Positions 24,568-39,000 of a DNA stretch of 64,000 bases are shown piece after piece. Below the pieces are notes generated by a model that was not told the origin of the DNA, ran no database searches, and worked only from the letters and a program-made list of their open reading frames with translations. Both the position numbers and the translations under genes were made by a program. Position 1 is the stretch's first letter. Each line of letters begins with the position of its first letter. Origin of the DNA: Liolophura sinensis (taxonomy: Eukaryota; Mollusca; Polyplacophora; Chitonida; Chitonidae); NCBI RefSeq assembly GCF_032854445.1, contig NW_027018006.1:1-64000 (forward strand), given 5' to 3'.

Positions 24568-27317
24568 ATGATGTCAAGATCACGTGCCCAGCAACGGCTC
24601 TTACTCCATGGAAACCAAGGAAATTTGCAATTTTTCAACAGCTGGAGATGCCTGGCCCAATTGCGCATCCTTTGGCACCTTATTGATGTGGGTCAGTGTT
24701 CAATTGTACTTTTTACAGCGGATTGTATCAAGTACCTTTTGTTTTTTTTATATACAAATGGTGTGGTTTTTCTACATGTAGATAAAGACATTGAGTTTGT
24801 CTTCGACTTAGAAGTAAGACATTTGTTGGGTGAGTTAAATGGGCTTGGCCCAAAGATTTGACGTCGTCTGGGCTACCGAAGGGCACATAACTTATAATGA
24901 AAAGTTGAATATAGTAATGACCAGTCGCGATTGTACATAGTTAATGTAGCCGATTTCAATTCGCAAAAAGACCAGGCAAAAATCCAAAAGTGGAAAAACT
25001 GTTCCAATGCTGCTGGTAAGAGGCTAATCCGACGTATTTTGTGACGAGAAATCGAATGGTGCAAACCGCGTTGCTCTCCGACCAATACTTTTGGCTGTAG
25101 CCACAAATGAATAATCAATGATGTCAAGATCACGTGCCCAGCAACGGCTCTTACTCCATGGAAACCATAGAAATTTGCAATTTTTCAACAGCTGGAGATG
25201 CCTGGCCCAATTGCGCATCCTTTGGCACCTTATTGATGTGGGTCAGTGTTCAATTGTACTTTTTACAGCGGATTGTATCAAGTACCTTTTGTTTTTTTTA
25301 TATACAAATGGTGTGGTTTTTCTACATGTAGATAAAGACATTGAGTTTGTCTTCGACTTAGAAGTAAGACATTTGCTGGGTGAGTTAAATGGGCTTGGCC
25401 CAAAGATTTGACGTCGTCTGGGCTACCGAAGGGCACATAACTTATAATGAAAAGTTGAATATAGTAATGACCAGTCGCGATTGTACATAGTTAATGTAGC
25501 CGATTTCAATTCGCAAAAAGACAAGGCAGAAATCCAAAAGTAGAAAAACTGTTCCAATGCTGCTGGTAAGAGGCTAATCCGACGTATTTTGTGACGAGAA
25601 ATCGAATGGTGCAAACCGCGTTGCTCTCCGACCAATACTTTTGGCTGTAGCCACAAATGAATAATCAATGATGTCAAGATCACGTGCCCAGCAACGGCTC
25701 TTACTCCATGGAAACCAAGGAAATTTGCAATTTTTCAACAGCTGGAGATGCCTGGCCCAATTGCGCATCCTTTGGCACCTTATTGATGTGGGTCAGTGTT
25801 CAATTGTACTTTTTACAGCGGATTGTATCAAGTACCTTGTGTTTTTTTTACATACAAATGGTGTGGATTTTCTACATGTAGATAAAGACATTGAGTTTGT
25901 CTTCGACTTAGAAGTAAGACATTTGTTGGGTGAGTTAAATGGGCTTGGCCCAAAGATTTGACGTCGTCTGGGCTACCGAAGGGCACATAACTTATAATGA
26001 AAAGTTGAATATAGTAATGACCAGTCGCGATTGTACATAGTTAATGCAGCCGATTTCAATTAGCAAAAAGATCAGGCAAAAATCCAAAAGTGGAAAAACT
26101 GTTCCAATGCTGCTGGTAAGAGGCTAATCCGACGTATTTTGTGACGAGAAATCGAATGGTGCAAACCGCGTTGCTCTCCGACCAATACTTTTGGCTGTAG
26201 CCACAAATGAATAATCAATGATGTCAAGATCACGTGCCCAGCAACGGCTCTTACTCCATGGAAACCAAGGAAATTTGCAATTTTTCAACAGCTGGAGATG
26301 CCTGGCCCAATTGCGCATCCTTTGGCACCTTATTGATGTGGGTCAGTGTTTAATTGTACTTTTTACAGCGGGTTGTATCAAGTACCTTGTGTTTTTTTTA
26401 TATACAAATGGTGTGGTTTTTCTACATGTAGATAAAGACATTGAGTTTGTCTTCGACTTAGAAGTAAGACATTTGCTGGGTGAGTTAAATGGGCTTGGCC
26501 CAAAGATTTGACGTCGTCTGGGCTACCGAAGGGCACATAACTTATAATGAAATGTTGAATATAGTAATGACCAGTCGCGATTGTACATAGTTAATGTAGC
26601 CGATTTCAATTAGCAAAATGACCAGGCAAAAATCCAAAAGTGGAAAAACTGTTCCAATGCTGCTGGTAAGAGGCTAATCCGACGTATTTTGTGACGAGAA
26701 ATCGAATGGTGCAAACCGCGTTGCTCTCCGACCAATACTTTTGGCTGTAGCCACAAATGAATAATCAATGATGTCAAGATCACGTGCCCAGCAACGGCTC
26801 TTACTCCATGGAAACCAAGGAAATTTGCAATTTTTCAACAGCTGGAGATGCCTGGCCCAATTGCGCATCCTTTGGCACCTTATTGATGTGGGTCAGTGTT
26901 CAATTGTACTTTTTACAGCGGATTGTATCAAGTACCTTGTGTTTTTTTTACATACAAATGGTGTGGTTTTTCTACATGTAGATAAAGACATTGAGTTTGT
27001 CTTCGACTTAGAAGTAAGACATTTGCTGGGTGAGTTAAATGGGCTTGGCCCAAAGATTTGACGTCGTCTGGGCTACCGAAGGGCACAGAACTTATAATGA
27101 AATGTTGAATATAGTAATGACCAGTCGCGATTGTACATAGTTAATGTAGCCGATTTCAATTAGCAAAATGACCAGGCAAAAATCCAAAAGTGGAAAAACT
27201 GTTCCAATGCTGCTGGTAAGAGGCTAATCCGACGTATTTTGTGACGAGAAATCGAATGGTGCAAACCGCGTTGCTCTCCGACCAATACTTTTGGCTGTAG
27301 CCACAAATGAATAATCA
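24568..27317. repeat. Higher-order repeat unit a-b-c-d-e, 2750 bp
   Basis: Monomers at 24568 (a), 25118 (b), 25668 (c), 26218 (d) and 26768 (e) restore the regular order. The e copy here keeps GTGTTCAATT and CGGATTG at its start and shows the e marks CACAGAAC and GAAATGTT only in its later part, so it is a partial e. Confidence 0.87.
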
Positions 27318-30067
27318 ATGATGTCAAGATCACGTGCCCAGCAACGGCTCTTACTCCATGGAAACCAAGGAAATTTGCAATTTTTCAACAGCTGGAGATG
27401 CCTGGCCCAATTGCGCATCCTTTGGCACCTTATTGATGTGGGTCAGTGTTCAATTGTACTTTTTACAGCGGATTGTATCAAGTACCTTTTGTTTTTTTTA
27501 TATACAAATGGTGTGGTTTTTCTACATGTAGATAAAGACATTGAGTTTGTCTTCGACTTAGAAGTAAGACATTTGTTGGGTGAGTTAAATGGGCTTGGCC
27601 CAAAGATTTGACGTCGTCTGGGCTACCGAAGGGCACATAACTTATAATGAAAAGTTGAATATAGTAATGACCAGTCGCGATTGTACATAGTTAATGTAGC
27701 CGATTTCAATTCGCAAAAAGACCAGGCAAAAATCCAAAAGTGGAAAAACTGTTCCAATGCTGCTGGTAAGAGGCTAATCCGACGTATTTTGTGACGAGAA
27801 ATCGAATGGTGCAAACCGCGTTGCTCTCCGACCAATACTTTTGGCTGTAGCCACAAATGAATAATCAATGATGTCAAGATCACGTGCCCAGCAACGGCTC
27901 TTACTCCATGGAAACCATAGAAATTTGCAATTTTTCAACAGCTGGAGATGCCTGGCCCAATTGCGCATCCTTTGGCACCTTATTGATGTGGGTCAGTGTT
28001 CAATTGTACTTTTTACAGCGGATTGTATCAAGTACCTTTTGTTTTTTTTATATACAAATGGTGTGGTTTTTCTACATGTAGATAAAGACATTGAGTTTGT
28101 CTTCGACTTAGAAGTAAGACATTTGCTGGGTGAGTTAAATGGGCTTGGCCCAAAGATTTGACGTCGTCTGGGCTACCGAAGGGCACATAACTTATAATGA
28201 AAAGTTGAATATAGTAATGACCAGTCGCGATTGTACATAGTTAATGTAGCCGATTTCAATTCGCAAAAAGACAAGGCAAAAATCCAAAAGTAGAAAAACT
28301 GTTCCAATGCTGCTGGTAAGAGGCTAATCCGACGTATTTTGTGACGAGAAATCGAATGGTGCAAACCGCGTTGCTCTCCGACCAATACTTTTGGCTGTAG
28401 CCACAAATGAATAATCAATGATGTCAAGATCACGTGCCCAGCAACGGCTCTTACGCCATGGAAACCAAGGAAATTTGCAATTTTTCAACAGCTGGAGATG
28501 CCTGGCCCAATTGCGCATCCTTTGGCACCTTATTGATGTGGGTCAGTGTTCAATTGTACTTTTTACAGCGGATTGTATCAAGTACCTTTTGTTTTTTTTA
28601 CATACAAATGGTGTGGATTTTCTACATGTAGATAAAGACAATGAGTTTGTCTTCGACTTAGAAGTAAGACATTTGTTGGGTGAGTTAAATGGGCTTGGCC
28701 CAAAGATTTGACGTCGTCTGGGCTACCGAAGGGCACATAACTTATAATGAAATGTTGAATATAGTAATGACCAGTCGCGATTGTACATAGTTAATGCAGC
28801 CGATTTCAATTAGCAAAAAGATCAGGCAAAAATCCAAAAGTGGAAAAACTGTTCCAATGCTGCTGGTAAGAGGCTAATCCGACGTATTTTGTGACGAGAA
28901 ATCGAATGGTGCAAACCGCGTTGCTCTCCGACCAATACTTTTGGCTGTAGCCACAAATGAATAATCAATGATGTCAAGATCACGTGCCCAGCAACGGCTC
29001 TTACTCCATGGAAACCAAGGAAATTTGCAATTTTTCAACAGCTGGAGATGCCTGGCCCAATTGCGCATCCTTTGGCACCTTATTGATGTGGGTCAGTGTT
29101 CAATTGTACTTTTTACAGCGGGTTGTATCAAGTACCTTGTGTTTTTTTTATATACAAATGGTGTGGTTTTTCTACATGTAGATAAAGACATTGAGTTTGT
29201 CTTCGACTTAGAAGTAAGACATTTGCTGGGTGAGTTAAATGGGCTTGGCCCAAAGATTTGACGTCGTCTGGGCTACCGAAGGGCACATAACTTATAATGA
29301 AATGTTGAATATAGTAATGACCAGTCGCGATTGTACATAGTTAATGTAGCCGATTTCAATTAGCAAAATGACCAGGCAAAAATCCAAAAGTGGAAAAACT
29401 GTTCCAATGCTGCTGGTAAGAGGCTAATCCGACGTATTTTGTGACGAGAAATCGAATGGTGCAAACCGCGTTGCTCTCCGACCAATACTTTTGGCTGTAG
29501 CCACAAATGAATAATCAATGATGTCAAGATCACGTGCCCAGCAACGGCTCTTACTCCATGGAAATCAAGGAAATTTGCAATTTTTCAACAGCTGGAGATC
29601 CCTGGCCCAATTGCGCATCCTTTGGCACCTTATTGATGTGGGTCAGTGTTTAATTGTACTTTTTACAGCGGGTTGTATCAAGTACCTTGTGTTTTTTTTA
29701 CATACAAATGGTGTGGTTTTTCTACATGTAGATAAAGACATTGAGTTTGTCTTCGACTTAGAAGTAAGACATTTGCTGGGTGAGTTAAATGGGCTTGGCC
29801 CAAAGATTTGACGTCGTCTGGGCTACCGAAGGGCACAGAACTTATAATGAAATGTTGAATATAGTAATGACCAGTCGCGATTGTACATAGTTAATGTAGC
29901 CGATTTCAATTAGCAAAATGACCAGGCAAAAATCCAAAAGTGGAAAAACTGTTCCAATGCTGCTGGTAAGAGGCTAATCCGACGTATTTTGTGACGAGAA
30001 ATCGAATGGTGCAAACCGCGTTGCTCTCCGACCAATACTTTTGGCTGTAGCCACAAATGAATAATCA
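27318..30067. repeat. Higher-order repeat unit a-b-c-d-e, 2750 bp
   Basis: Monomers at 27318 (a), 27868 (b), 28418 (c), 28968 (d) and 29518 (e), exactly one 2750-base period after the preceding unit. Private changes include TTACGCCATGG in the c copy and GAGATCCC in the e copy. The d copy keeps GTGTTCAATT but has CGGGTTG. Confidence 0.87.
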
Positions 30068-33000
30068 ATGATGTCAAGATCACGTGCCCAGCAACGGCTC
30101 TTACTCCATGGAAACCAAGGAAATTTGCAATTTTTCAACAGCTGGAGATGCCTGGCCCAATTGCGCATCCTTTGGCATTTTATTGATGTGGGTCAGTGTT
30201 CAATTGTACTTTTTACAGCGGATTGTATCAAGTACCTTTTGTTTTTTTTATATACAAATGGTGTGGTTTTTCTACATGTAGATAAAGACATTGAGTTTGT
30301 CTTCGACTTAGAAGTAAGACATTTGTTGGGTGAGTTAAATGGGCTTGGCCCAAAGATTTGACGTCGTCTGGGCTACCGAAGGGCACATAACTTATAATGA
30401 AAAGTTGAATATAGTAATGACCAGTCGCGATTGTACATAGTTAATGTAGCCGATTTCAATTAGCAAAAAGACCAGGCAAAAATCCAAAAGTGGAAAACTG
30501 TTCCAATGCTGCTGGTAAGAGGCTAATCCGACGTATTTTGTGACGAGAAATCGAATGGTGCAAACCGCGTTGCTCTCCGACCAATACTTTTGGCTGTAGC
30601 CACAAATGAATAATCAATGATGTCAAGATCACGTGCCCAGCAACGGTTCTTACTCCATGGAAACCATAGAAATTTGCAATTTTTCAACAGCTGGAGATGC
30701 CTGGCCCAATTGCGCATCCTTTGGCACCTTATTGATGTGGGTCAGTGTTCAATTGTACTTTTTACAGCGGATTGTATCAAGTACCTTGTGTTTTTTTTAT
30801 ATACAAATGGTGTGGTTTTTCTACATGTAGATAAAGACATTGAATTTGTCTTCGACTTAGAAGTAAGACATTTGTTGGGTGAGTTAAATGGGCTTGACCC
30901 AAAGATTTGACGTCGTCTGGGCTACCGAAGGGCACATAACTTATAATGAAAAGTTGAATATAGTAATGACCAGTCGCGATTGTACATAGTTAATGTAGCC
31001 GATTTCAATTCGCAAAAAGACCAGGCAAAAATCCAAAAGTGGAAAAACTGTTCCAATGCTGCTGGTAAGAGGCTAATCCGACGTATTTTGTGACGAGAAA
31101 TCGAATGGTGCAAACCGCGTTGCTCTCTGACCAATACTTTTGGCTGTAGCCACAAATGAATAATCAATGATGTCAAGATCACGTGCCCAGCAACGGCTCT
31201 TACTCCATGGAAACCAAGGAAATTTGCAATTTTTCAACAGCTGGAGAGGCCTGGCCCAATTGCGCATCCTTTGGCACCTTATTGATGTGGGTCAGTGTTC
31301 AATTGTACTTTTTACAGCGGATTGTATCAAGTACCTTGTGTTTTTTTTATATACAAATGGTGTGGTTTTTCTACATGTAGATAAAGACATTGAGTTTGTC
31401 TTCGACTTAGAAGTAAGACATTTGTTGGGTGAGTTAAATGGGCTTGACCCAAAGATTTTACGTCGTCTGGGCTACCGAAGGGCACATAACTTATAATGAA
31501 AAGTTGAATATAGTAATGACCAGTCGCGATTGTACATAGTTAATGCAGCCGATTTCAATTAGCAAAAAGATCAGGCAAAAATCCAAAAGTGGAAAAACTG
31601 TTCCAATGCTGCTGGTAAGAGGCTAATCCGACGTATTTTGTGACGAGAAATCGAATGGTGCAAACCGCGTTGCTCTCCGACCACTACTTTTGGCTGTAGC
31701 CACAAATGAATAATCAATGATGTCAAGATCACGTGCCCAGCAACGGCTCTTACTCCATGGAAACCAAGGAAATTTGCAATTTTTCAACAGCTGGAGATGC
31801 CTGGCCCAATTGCGCATCCTTTGGCACCTTATTGATGTGGGTCAGTGTTTAATTGTACTTTTTACAGCGGGTTGTATCAAGTACCTTGTGTTTTTTTTAT
31901 ATACAAATGGTGTGGTTTTTCTACATGTAGATAAAGACATTGAGTTTGTCTTCGACTTAGAAGTAAGACATTTGCTGGGTGAGTTAAATGGGCTTGGCCC
32001 AAAGATTTGACGTCGTCTGGGCTACCGAAGGGCACATAACTTATAATGAAATGTTGAATATAGTAATGACCAGTCGCGATTGTACATAGTTAATGTAGCC
32101 GATTTCAATTCGCAAAATGACCAGGCAAAAATCCAAAAGTGGAAAAACTGTTCCAATGCTGCTGGTAAGAGGCTAATCCGACGTATTTTGTGACGAGAAA
32201 TCGAATGGTGCAAACCTCGTTGCTCTCCGACCAATACTTTTGCCTGTAGCCACAAATGAATAATCAATGATGTCAAGATCACGTGCCCAGCAACGGCTCT
32301 TACTCCATGGAAACCAAGGAAATTTGCAATTTTTCAACAGCTGGAGATGCCTGGCCCAATTGCGCATCCTTTGGCACCTTTTTGATGTGGGTCAGTGTTC
32401 AATTGTACTTTTTACAGCGGATTGTATCAAGTACCTTGTGTTTTTTTTATATACAAATGGTGTGGTTTTTCTACATGTAGATAAAGACATTGAATTTGTC
32501 TTCGACTTAGAAGTAAGACATTTGTTGGGTGAGTTAAATGGGCTTGACCCAAAGATTTGACGTCGTCTGGGCTACCGAAGGGCACATAACTTATAATGAA
32601 AAGTTGAATATAGTAATGACCAGTCGCGATTGTACATAGTTAATGTAGCCGATTTCAATTAGCAAAAAGACCAGGCAAAAATCCAAAAGTGGAAAAACTG
32701 TTCCAATGCTGCTGGTAAGAGGCTAATCCGACGTATTTTGTGACGAGAAATCGAATGGTGCAAACCGCGTTGCTCTCCGACCAATACTTTTGGCTGTAGC
32801 CACAAATGAATAATCAATGATGTCAAGATCACGTGCCCAGCAACGGCTCTTACTCCATGGAAACCAAGGAAATTTGCAATTTTTCAACAGCTGGAGATGC
32901 CTGGCCCAATTGCGCATCCTTTGGCACCTTATTGATGTGGGTCAGTGTTCAATTGTACTTTTTACAGCGGATTGTATCAAGTACCTTGTGTTTTTTTTAT

Positions 33001-36000
33001 ATACAAATGGTGTGGTTTTTCTACATGTAGATAAAGACATTGAGTTTGTCTTCGACTTAGAAGTAAGACATTTGTTGGGTGAGTTAAATGGGCTTGACCC
33101 AAAGATTTGACGTCGTCTGGGCTACCGAAGGGCACATAACTTATAATGAAAAGTTGAATATAGTAATGACCAGTCGCGATTGTACATAGTTAATGTAGCC
33201 GATTTCAATTAGCAAAACGACCAGGCAAAAATCCAAAAGTGGAAAAACTGTTCCAATGCTGCTGGTAAGAGGCTAATCCGACGTATTTTGTGACGAGAAA
33301 TCGAATGGTGCAAACCGCGTTGCTCTCCGACCAATCCTTTTGGCTGTAGCCACAAATGAATAATCAATGATGTCAAGATCACGTGCCCAGCAACGGCTCT
33401 TACTCCATGGAAACCAAGGAAATTTGCAATTTTTCAACAGCTGGAGATGCCTGGCCCAATTGCGCATCCTTTGGCACCTTATTGATGTGGGTCAGTGTTC
33501 AATTGTACTTTTTACAGCGGGTTGTATCAAGTACCTTGTGTTTTTTTTATATACAAATGGTGTGGTTTTTCTACATGTAGATAAAGACATTGAGTTTGTC
33601 TTCGACTTAGAAGTAAGACATTTGCTGGGTGAGTTAAATGGGCTTGGCCCAAAGATTTGACGTCGTCTGGGCTACCGAAGGGCACAGAACTTATAATGAA
33701 ATGTTGAATATAGTAATGACCAGTCGCGATTGTACATAGTTAATGTAGCCGATTTCAATTAGCAAAATGACCAGGCAAAAATCCAAAAGTGGAAAAACTG
33801 TTCCAATGCTGCTGGTAAGAGGCTAATCCGACGTATTTTGTGACGAGAAATCGAATGGTGCAAACCGCGTTGCTCTCCGACCAATACTTTTGGCTGTAGC
33901 CACAAATGAATAATCAATGATGTCAAGATCACGTGCCCAGCAACGGCTCTTACTCCATGGAAACCAAGGAAATTTGCAATTTTTCAACAGCTGGAGATGC
34001 CTGGCCCAATTGCGCATCCTTTGGCACCTTATTGATGTGGGTCAGTGTTCAATTGTACTTTTTACAGCGGATTGTATCAAGGACCTTGTGTTTTTTTTAT
34101 ATACAAATGGTGTGGTTTTTCTACATGTAGATAAAGACATTGAGTTTGTCTTCGACTTAGAAGTAAGACATTTGTTGGGTGAGTTAAATGGGCTTGACCC
34201 AAAGATTTGACGTCGTCTGGGCTACCGAAGGGCACATAACTTATAATGAAAAGTTGAATATAGTAATGAACAGTCGCGATTGTACATAGTTAATGTAGCC
34301 GATTTCAATTCGCAAAAAGACCAGGCAAAAATCCAAAAGTGGAAAAACTGTTCCAATGCTGCTGGTAAGAGGCTAATCCGACGTATTTTGTGACGAGAAA
34401 TCGAATGGTGCAAACCGCGTTGCTCTCCGACCAATCCTTTTGGCTGTAGCCACAAATGAATAATCAATGATGTCAAGATCACGTGCCCAGCAACGGCTCT
34501 TACTCCATGGAAACCAAGGAAATTTGCAATTTTTCAACAGCTGGAGATGCCTGGCCCAATTGCGCATCCTTTGGCACCTTATTGATGTGGGTCAGTGTTT
34601 AATTGTACTTTTTACAGCGGGTTGTATCAAGTACCTTGTGTTTTTTTTATATACAAATGGTGTGGTTTTTCTACATGTAGATAAAGACATTGAGTTTGTC
34701 TTCGACTTAGAAGTAAGACATTTGCTGGGTGAGTTAAATGGGCTTGGCCCAAAGATTTGACGTCGTCTGGGCTACCGAAGGGCACATAACTTATAATGAA
34801 AAGTTGAATATAGTAATGACCAGTCGCGATTGTACATAGTTAATGTAGCCGATTTCAATTCGCAAAAAGACCAGGCAAAAATCCAAAAGTGGAAAAACTG
34901 TTCCAATGCTGCTGGTAAGAGGCTAATCCGACGTATTTTGTGACGAGAAATCGAATGGTGCAAACCGCGTTGCTCTCCGACCAATACTTTTGGCTGTAGC
35001 CACAAGTGAATAATCAATGATGTCAAGATCACGTGCCCAGCAACGGCTCTTACTCCATGGAAACCAAGGAAATTTGCAATTTTTCAACAGCTGGAGATGC
35101 CTGGCCCAATTGCGCATCCTTTGGCACCTTATTGATGTGGGTCAGTGTTCAATTGTACTTTTTACAGCGGATTGTATCAATTACCTTTTGTTTTTTTTAT
35201 ATACAAATGGTGTGGTTTTTCTACATGTAGATAAAGACATTGAGTTTGTCTTCGACTTAGAAGTAAGACATTTGCTGGGTGAGTTAAATGGGCTTGGCCC
35301 AAAGATTTGACGTCGTCTGGGCTACCGAAGGGCACATAACTTATAATGAAATGTTGAATATAGTAATGACCAGTCGCGATTGTACATAGTTAATGTAGCC
35401 GATTTCAATTAGCAAAAAGACCAGGCAAAAATCCAAAAGTAGAAAAACTGTTCCAATGCTGCTGGTAAGAGGCTAATCCGACGTATTTTGTGACGAGAAA
35501 TCGAATGGTGCAAACCGCGTTGCTCTCCGACCAATACTTTTGGCTGTAGCCACAAATGAATAATCAATGATGTCAAGATCACGTGCCCAGCAACGGCTCT
35601 TACTCCATGGAAACCAAGGAAATTTGCAATTTTTCAACAGCTGGAGATGCCTGGCCCAATTGCGCATCCTTTGGCACCTTATTGATGTGGGTCAGTGTTC
35701 AATTGTACTTTTTACAGCGGGTTGTATCAAGTACCTTGTGTTTTTTTTATATACAAATGGTGTGGTTTTTCTACATGTAGATAAAGACATTGAGTTTGTC
35801 TTCGACTTAGAAGTAAGACATTTGCTGGGTGAGTTAAATGGGCTTGGCCCAAAGATTTGACGTCGTCTGGGCTACCGAAGGGCACAGAACTTATAATGAA
35901 ATGTTGAATATAGTAATGACCAGTCGCGATTGTACATAGTTAATGTAGCCGATTTCAATTAGCAAAATGACCAGGCAAAAATCCAAAAGTGGAAAAACTG

Positions 36001-39000
36001 TTCCAATGCTGCTGGTAAGAGGCTAATCCGACGTATTTTGTGACGAGAAATCGAATGGTGCAAACCGCGTTGCTCTCCGACCAATACTTTTGGCTGTAGC
36101 CACAAATGAATAATCAATGATGTCAAGATCACGTGCCCAGCAACGGCTCTTACTCCATGGAAACCAAGGAAATTTGCAATTTTTCAACAGCTGGAGATGC
36201 CTGGCCCAATTGCGCATCCTTTGGCACCTTATTGATGTGGGTCAGTGTTCAATTGTACTTTTTACAGCGGATTGTATCAAGGACCTTGTGTTTTTTTTAT
36301 ATACAAATGGTGTGGTTTTTCTACATGTAGATAAAGACATTGAGTTTGTCTTCGACTTAGAAGTAAGACATTTGTTGGGTGAGTTAAATGGGCTTGGCCC
36401 AAAGATTTGACGTCGTCTGGGCTACCGAAGGGCACATAACTTATAATGAAAAGTTGAATATAGTAATGACCAGTCGCGATTGTACATAGTTAATGTAGCC
36501 GATTTCAATTCGCAAAAAGACCAGGCAAAAATCCAAAAGTGGAAAAACTGTTCCAATGCTGCTGGTAAGAGGCTAATCCGACGTATTTTGTGACGAGAAA
36601 TCGAATGGTGCAAACCGCGTTGCTCTCCGACCAATACTTTTGGCTGTAGCCACAAATGAATAATCAATGATGTCAAGATCACGTGCCCAGCAACGGCTCT
36701 TACTCCATGGAAACCAAGGAAATTTGCAATTTTTCAACAGCTGGAGATGCCTGGCCCAATTGCGCATCCTTTGGCACCTTATTGATGTGGGTCAGTGTTC
36801 AATTGTACATTTTACAGCGGATTGTATCAAGTACCTTGTGTTTTTTTTATATACAAATGGTGTGGTTTTTCTACATGTAGATAAAGACATTGAGTTTGTC
36901 TTCGACTTAGAAGTAAGACATTTGTTGGGTGAGTTAAATGGGCTTGACCCAAAGATTTGACGTCGTCTGGGCTACCGAAGGGCACATAACTTATAATGAA
37001 AAGTTGAATATAGTAATGACCAGTCGCGATTGTACATAGTTAATGTAGCCGATTTCAATTCGCAAAACGACCAGGCAAAAATCCAAAAGTGGAAAAACTG
37101 TTCCAATGCTGCTGGTAAGAGGCTAATCCGACGTATTTTGTGACGAGAAATCGAATGGTGCAAACCGCGTTGCTCTCCGACCAATCCTTTTGGCTGTAGC
37201 CACAAATGAATAATCAATGATGTCAAGATCACGTGCCCAGCAACGGCTCTTACTCCATGGAAACCAAGGAAATTTGCAATTTTTCAACAGCTAGAGATGC
37301 CTGGCCCAATTGCGCATCCTTTGGCACCTTATTGATGTGGGTCAGTGTTCAATTGTACTTTTTACAGCGGATTGTATCAAGTACCTTTTGTTTTTTTTAC
37401 ATACAAATGGTGTGGATTTTCTACATGTAGATAAAGACATTGAGTTTGTCTTCGACTTAGAAGTAAGACATTTGTTGGGTGAGTTAAATGGGCTTGGCCC
37501 AAAGATTTGACGTCGTCTGGGCTACCGAAGGGCACATAACTTATAATGAAAAGTTGAATATAGTAATGACCAGTCGCGATTGTACATAGTTAATGCAGCC
37601 GATTTCAATTAGCAAAAAGATCAGGCAAAAATCCAAAAGTGGAAAAACTGTTCCAATGCTGCTGGTAAGAGGCTAATCCGACGTATTTTGTGACGAGAAA
37701 TCGAATGGTGCAAACCGCGTTGCTCTCCGACCAATACTTTTGGCTGTAGCCACAAATGAATAATCAATGATGTCAAGATCACGTGCCCAGCAACGGCTCT
37801 TACTCCATGGAAACCAAGGAAATTTGCAATTTTTCAACAGCTGGAGATGCCTGGCCCAATTGCGCATCCTTTGGCACCTTATTGATGTGGGTCAGTGTTT
37901 AATTGTACTTTTTACAGCGGGTTGTATCAAGTACCTTGTGTTTTTTTTATATACAAATGGTGTGGTTTTTCTACATGTAGATAAAGACATTGAGTTTGTC
38001 TTCGACTTAGAAGTAAGACATTTGCTGGGTGAGTTAAATGGGCTTGGCCCAAAGATTTGACGTCGTCTGGGCTACCGAAGGGCACATAACTTATAATGAA
38101 ATGTTGAATATAGTAATGACCAGTCGCGATTGTACATAGTTAATGTAGCCGATTTCAATTAGCAAAATGACCAGGCAAAAATCCAAAAGTGGAAAAACTG
38201 TTCCAATGCTGCTGGTAAGAGGCTAATCCGACGTATTTTGTGACGAGAAATCGAATGGTGCAAACCGCGTTGCTCTCCGACCAATACTTTTGGCTGTAGC
38301 CACAAATGAATAATCAATGATGTCAAGATCACGTGCCCAGCAACGGCTCTTACTCCATGGAAACCAAGGAAATTTGCAATTTTTCAACAGCTGGAGATGC
38401 CTGGCCCAATTGCGCATCCTTTGGCACCTTATTGATGTGGGTCAGTGTTCAATTGTACTTTTTACAGCGGGTTGTATCAAGTACCTTGTGTTTTTTTTAC
38501 ATACAAATGGTGTGGTTTTTCTACATGTAGATAAAGACATTGAGTTTGTCTTCGACTTAGAAGTAAGACATTTGCTGGGTGAGTTAAATGGGCTTGGCCC
38601 AAAGATTTGACGTCGTCTGGGCTACCGAAGGGCACATAACTTATAATGAAATGTTGAATATAGTAATGACCAGTCGCGAATGTACATAGTTAATGTAGCC
38701 GATTTCAATTAGCAAAACGACCAGGCAAAAATCCAAAAGTGGAAAAACTGTTCCAATGCTGCTGGTAAGAGGCTAATCCGACGTATTTTGTGACGAGAAA
38801 TCGAATGGTGCAAACCGCGTTGCTCTCCGACCAATACTTTTGGCTGTAGCCACAAATGAATAATCAATGATGTCAAGATCACGTGCCCAGCAACGGCTCT
38901 TACTCCATGGAAACCAAGGAAATTTGCAATTTTTCAACAGCTGGAGATGCCTGGCCCAATTGCGCATCCTTTGGCACCTTATTGATGTGGGTCAGTGTTC

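Noticed and set aside
31167-31496. Longer 109-codon frame
   Set aside because: It arises from a single TGA-to-TTA change at the usual stop in one copy and has no other support.
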